Assembly (NCBI RefSeq): GCF_001598235.1
Contig: NZ_BCYO01000026.1
Span: 1 to 51,922, forward strand
Source: Polaromonas jejuensis NBRC 106434
GTDB taxonomy: Bacteria; Pseudomonadota; Gammaproteobacteria; Burkholderiales; Burkholderiaceae_C
Length of the DNA: 51,922 bases
Direction of reading: 5' to 3'
Of this stretch, positions 49,002 to 51,922 are shown piece by piece. The notes below the pieces were generated by a model. That model did no database searches. It was not told the DNA's origin and was given only the letters and a program-made list of their open reading frames with translations. Every line of letters starts with the position of its first letter. Position 1 is the stretch's first letter. The position numbers and the translations under genes are program-made.

Positions 49002-49256
49002 ATGACCCAGGAATTCAAGCCTTACGCCAACGAAGCCGATGTGCTGCGCATCGGTGACTTGGAGATTGAAAACCGGATTGACCGCGTGTCACTCACGGGC
49101 GACGTGGTGCTTACCAAGGACAAGGCCGGCCTGACGCTGGCCAAAGAGCTGCAATCGCTCATCGGGGGCATCGTCAAGGCGCTTGAGGCGGAAAAGCAGC
49201 TGCCGGAGACAGTGGCGCTAAAGAAGACCGACACGGTCAAAAATCCATTTGCATAA
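49002..49256 (+). CDS. small conserved-looking hypothetical protein (84 residues)
   Basis: The ATG at 49002 gives MTQEFKPYANEADVLRIGDL, continuing with EIENRIDRVSLTGDVVLTKD and a helical C-terminus. It looks like a compact alpha/beta protein without membrane segments. Similar small genes seem common on plasmids and islands of Burkholderiales, but I cannot assign a function. It starts 11 nt after the nuclease stop, so it may be co-expressed with it; an immunity role is conceivable but unsupported. Confidence 0.7.
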   Translation: MTQEFKPYANEADVLRIGDLEIENRIDRVSLTGDVVLTKDKAGLTLAKELQSLIGGIVKALEAEKQLPETVALKKTDTVKNPFA

Positions 49257-49365
49257 AGTGCAGGCTGCCTGACACCCCAATCGACGAAGCGTCATCTGGC
49301 TAAACGGCGAGGTTGGCGCTCCTGCTATTGGGTTGGCCGCGACCAAAACCTAGTAGTATTCGCCG

Positions 49366-49797
49366 ATGCCAAATATTGCCAACGTCCTGAGAGAAGAGAT
49401 CATTCGACTTGCGCGCAAGGAATTACGCGGTGAAAGCGCCGCGCTAAAGAAGGCCTCCGCGCAAAATCGCTCGGATATCGCCGGATTGAAGCGACAGGTT
49501 CGAGACCTCGAGCGGCAAGTGGTTCGTCTGAGAAAAGGCGCGGCGGCACAACGACCTTCGCCGCCTGAAGAGCCGACGCCTTTGAAGGCGAGGTTTGGCG
49601 CCAAGGGTTTTGCAGCACAGCGGCGTCGCCTGGGTCTATCCGCATCCGAGCTAGGCTTTTTGCTCAACTGCTCTGGCCAGTCGGTTTACAAATGGGAACA
49701 AGGCAAGGCTCGCCCCCGTGCAAGCCAAATGCCTGCAATCGCAGCGCTTCGACAGCTCAGCAAATCTCAAGCGGCCAAGGTGCTTGAGGCTCGCTGA
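49366..49797 (+). CDS. XRE-like helix-turn-helix regulator with N-terminal coiled coil
   Basis: This 143-residue protein has a charged N-terminal half with a likely coiled coil (AALKKASAQNRSDIAGLKRQ and VRDLERQVVRLRK) and a C-terminal HTH (about residues 78-130) with RRRLGLSASELGFLLNCSGQ and SVYKWEQGKARPRASQM. It is most likely a DNA-binding regulator. No neighbouring operon is obvious, so the target is unknown. Confidence 0.85.
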   Translation: MPNIANVLREEIIRLARKELRGESAALKKASAQNRSDIAGLKRQVRDLERQVVRLRKGAAAQRPSPPEEPTPLKARFGAKGFAAQRRRLGLSASELGFLLNCSGQSVYKWEQGKARPRASQMPAIAALRQLSKSQAAKVLEAR

Positions 49798-49951
49798 GCC
49801 CCTAATCAATCAACGCTAGCTGAACTCAGCTTAGCGTGGCTAGCGTGTCGGCTTTTTACGCCTGTTTCCCCGACGCGCTGTCTCGGTGGGCGCGTCTCGG
49901 CCAACTCCGGTCATCAGATCGTGTGCATCAAGGGGCAGGTCAAGACTGAAG

Positions 49952-50074
49952 GCGGCTGTAGAGCATTCCGAATTGGTCGCTCCATACCCGACATTGACAT
50001 CAGCAACTTGACTGTCAGCAATGTGGCGTCGATTTCGAGGATTGCTGCACCCGCACCCGGCCAACAGCGGACGG
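49952..50074 (+). repeat. dispersed ~120-bp repeat, copy A (reference copy)
   Basis: The unit runs from GCGGCTGTAGAGCATTCCG through TCGCTCCATACCCGACATTG, a GGCGTCGATTTCG box and CCCGCACCCGGCCAACAGCG to CGGACG. Copies with the same box order lie at 50948 (direct), 24376 (inverted), 24570 (direct, diverged) and 45885 (partial). It does not encode a protein. It occupies the middle of the 49798-50207 gap. Confidence 0.7.
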
Positions 50075-50207
50075 TGCCGCACCACTGACGCCATCTCTCG
50101 ACGATTCTGATCGTCGATGCCGGCCCTGCTTTAAGGACGAGAGGGAGGGCGACCATCACCGGACGGCGCTGCTTCAGCCACCGGCCGGGCCTGTTTTCAT
50201 CAAGCGC

Positions 50208-50555
50208 CTAGACGAGTTCGACGAGGCCGTGATCGTCGCAGTGATCGCCGTGAGGATGGTGGAGATGTCCGTTCACGAGATAGTCAATGTGGTCGCCGTG
50301 CGGTACGGCTTCGTGCCCGCACCCAGGTCCGTGAACGTGTCCCGGCTCATGACCGCCGCAGTCCGACGTGCATTGGTCAGGATTCTTTGCGCTGACCTCG
50401 ATCTTATGCTCATCCACATGATCGCTATGTGGATGGTGTAGGTGACCGTCATGCAGGTAATCGACGTGATCATTGTGCTTGATAGCGGTATGACCACAGT
50501 TTGCGCCGTGCTGATGGTTGTGATGGGCATGGTGAGTTTCGTTGCAGGGGCTCAT
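50208..50555 (-). CDS. histidine-rich metal-binding protein
   Basis: This 115-residue protein from the ATG at 50555 (MSPCNETHHAHHNHQHGANC) has about a quarter His and many Asp and Cys. It has an internal duplication, HNDHVDYLHDGHLHHPHSDH and HGDHIDYLVNGHLHHPHGDH, each followed by more His/Asp. A GAGGAG lies just before the start. There is no signal peptide, so it should be a cytoplasmic chelator or chaperone for Zn, Co, Ni or Cu. Copper resistance genes begin about 640 nt away on the opposite strand, which fits metal handling. Confidence 0.8.
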   Translation of the reverse strand: MSPCNETHHAHHNHQHGANCGHTAIKHNDHVDYLHDGHLHHPHSDHVDEHKIEVSAKNPDQCTSDCGGHEPGHVHGPGCGHEAVPHGDHIDYLVNGHLHHPHGDHCDDHGLVELV

Positions 50556-50947
50556 GCGGATACTCCTCGTTTCAAGCGATGGTGTCGGCGGGGAAGCCTT
50601 GCACATGTGAAGCCAGCGATTAAGGACGGCTCGATGGCCACATCCGTGTGTAAATTATAGGTCGCGATAGGCCGCCGCGCTACACGTTCAGTTGCACCCG
50701 GCGCCTGTCGCGCGACGAGGGTGAGCAGCGATCGAGGAGCCTGCACTCACACCGATCTGCTTCATCTTGCACTGCGGCGGGCTGTCGAGCACCTTCGCCC
50801 CTGGGAAGGTCCCCTGTGGGTCGTCAAGAGATGCTATGGATGCCTCCCTCCTCAAGGGGAGGAGAGTTTGAGCGCTGAGATGAAACAGCCGGTGACACCG
50901 ACGATCGGCAGCAACGCTGCATAACGGAAGTCGGGTTCAGGCTGCAA

Positions 50948-51070
50948 GCGGCTGTAGAGATTTCCAATTTGGTAGCTCCATAGCGGTCGCAGACTTTGAC
51001 TCAGTGGGTGTCGACAATGTGGCGACGATTTCATCTAACGGAGCACCGGCACCCGGCCAGGAACGGACGT
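50948..51070 (+). repeat. dispersed ~120-bp repeat, copy C
   Basis: GCGGCTGTAGAG, TTTCCAATTTGG, AGCTCCATA, GACTTTGAC, ACAATGTGGCGACGATTTC, CACCGGCACCCGGCCAGGAA and CGGACG follow the same order as copy A. It lies in the non-coding stretch 50556-51194 ahead of copC; I see nothing else there. Confidence 0.65.
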
Positions 51071-51194
51071 TCAAACCTAGGGCAGAATTTGGGCAAGCGG
51101 TCATAGTATTGGTGCGCGGCTGCAAACTCAATTCTTTTCCGATGACATTTTCCCAAAATCCATCGGCAAACGCTTTTTTTTAAAAGCCCTAGTC

Positions 51195-51587
51195 ATGCAA
51201 AACTCTTCTTTTCACTGCTCTGCCATCCGTGCCTTTTTTCGCCGGTTCGCAGTCGTCAGCGCGCTGTGCTTAGGCAGCATCGGTCAGGCCTGGGCGCATG
51301 CACATCCTGAAACCCAGTCTCCCGTCGCAGGTGCGGTCGTCAGTGCGCCGCAAGAAGTCCGCATCACGTACAACGAAGCGCTCGAACCGGCGTTCAGCAG
51401 TCTGATCGTCATCGATGCTCGGGGCAAGCAGGTCAACAGCGCCAAAGCCGAGGTCGACGCCACCACTCACAAGACCATGCGTGTAGCGCTACCAACCCTG
51501 CCAGCCGGCGCATATCAAGTGAAATGGGTCGCGGTCGCCGATGATGGTCACCGTACTCGGGGGAGCTATAAATTCACGGTGAAGTGA
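51195..51587 (+). CDS. copC: CopC-like periplasmic copper-binding protein
   Basis: This 130-residue protein has a signal peptide (about residues 1-34, ending GQAWA) and a mature N-terminus HAHPETQSPVAGAVV. The first histidine of the mature form (HAHPE) is the expected Cu(II) ligand of CopC. The rest, VRITYNEALEPAFSSLIVID and ending DDGHRTRGSYKFTVK, fits the small beta-barrel family. It overlaps the start of copD by one nucleotide (TGATG), indicating coupling. Confidence 0.93.
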   Translation: MQNSSFHCSAIRAFFRRFAVVSALCLGSIGQAWAHAHPETQSPVAGAVVSAPQEVRITYNEALEPAFSSLIVIDARGKQVNSAKAEVDATTHKTMRVALPTLPAGAYQVKWVAVADDGHRTRGSYKFTVK

Positions 51588-51922
51588 TGGATCTGGTCGC
51601 CGGCTGGATGCAAGCGCTATTTGCGGGATTGCTGAATATGGCGCTGGCAGCGGCCGTCGGCGTCGCGGTGCTGCAAGCTGCAGTGTCGTCGACAGCCTCC
51701 TCAGTGCGACTCGCCGGCATGGCCCGCCGGGCTTGTGTACTGCTCGGCATCGGACTCGCAGCCTACCTGTGCGCCGGCACCGTTGCTATGACCGAAACCC
51801 GTATCACCGGCCTGCCCGCCGCACTCTGGCTGGTACTCACGCAGTCACATTTTGGCGCCATGATCTGGGTCGCGTTGACTGCCTGGATCATGCTGATGGT
51901 GGCAACTGTCAGCTCTGCATGG
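51587..51922 (+). CDS. copD: CopD-like inner-membrane protein (partial)
   Basis: The frame opens at the ATG overlapping the copC stop and runs off the window after 112 codons. It encodes several hydrophobic helices, for example around ALFAGLLNMALAAAVGVAVL, RACVLLGIGLAAYLCAGTV and FGAMIWVALTAWIMLMVATV. Position and hydrophobicity fit CopD, which takes up copper with CopC. Confidence 0.85.
   Translation, partial: MDLVAGWMQALFAGLLNMALAAAVGVAVLQAAVSSTASSVRLAGMARRACVLLGIGLAAYLCAGTVAMTETRITGLPAALWLVLTQSHFGAMIWVALTAWIMLMVATVSSAW

Noticed and set aside
50229..50441. reading frame opposite the His-rich gene
   Set aside because: The valine/methionine-rich translation is what antisense His/Asp codons give; the SD and family resemblance favour the minus strand.

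Overview
The window looks like a chromosome segment of a Burkholderiales bacterium, most likely Comamonadaceae (Polaromonas/Rhodoferax-like). The evidence is the tRNA-Tyr/Gly/Thr-tuf cluster, a trp locus with a small chorismate mutase next to trpE/trpG, high GC content, and four copies of a 17-bp palindrome (consensus GCTAYCAAAWNNATAGC) of a kind I associate with that family. This family assignment rests on recollection of gene order and repeats, not on a search.

Region 1 (1-11.6 kb) is conserved core: tuf with three tRNAs, a patatin-like lipase, ung, the trpE-aroQ-trpG-(ltaE)-(lysE)-trpD-trpC run on the minus strand, a secreted chalcone-isomerase-like protein and gph. Region 2 (11.6-24.2 kb) starts at a triple 18-bp direct repeat over the gph start codon and is accessory. 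It carries a type I restriction-modification operon (hsdM-hsdS-hsdR) followed closely by a gene for a large membrane-anchored protein, and preceded by a second, 1109-residue membrane-anchored protein. Region 3 (24.2-27.8 kb) holds copies of a dispersed ~120-bp repeat, a small unknown gene, and a tight three-gene operon headed by a TIGR04255-like protein.

Region 4 (27.8-36.4 kb) is the most notable part. A small HTH gene is followed by a compact Tn7-like transposition operon: TnsA-like endonuclease, TnsB-like DDE transposase, TnsC-like AAA+ ATPase, TniQ, and a fifth protein that is a tyrosine-recombinase fold lacking most catalytic residues. The fifth protein matches the description of TnsF, the target selector of Tn6022-like elements. 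No comM gene and no clear pair of transposon ends is visible; insertion-sequence debris lies directly after the fifth gene.

Region 5 (36.7-44.9 kb) is a catabolic and uptake locus: a LysR regulator, a ureohydrolase, RidA, a complete polar-amino-acid ABC transporter, an MmgE/PrpD protein and a frameshifted AstE/aspartoacylase-like gene. Together these suggest use of an imported nitrogen compound such as a guanidino or N-acyl amino acid. Region 6 (44.9-51.9 kb) is a patchwork of an IS1182-like fragment, a TPR lipoprotein or periplasmic protein, an internal glmS fragment, a secreted DNA/RNA non-specific endonuclease, small regulators, further dispersed repeats, a histidine-rich metal-binding protein and the start of copCD.
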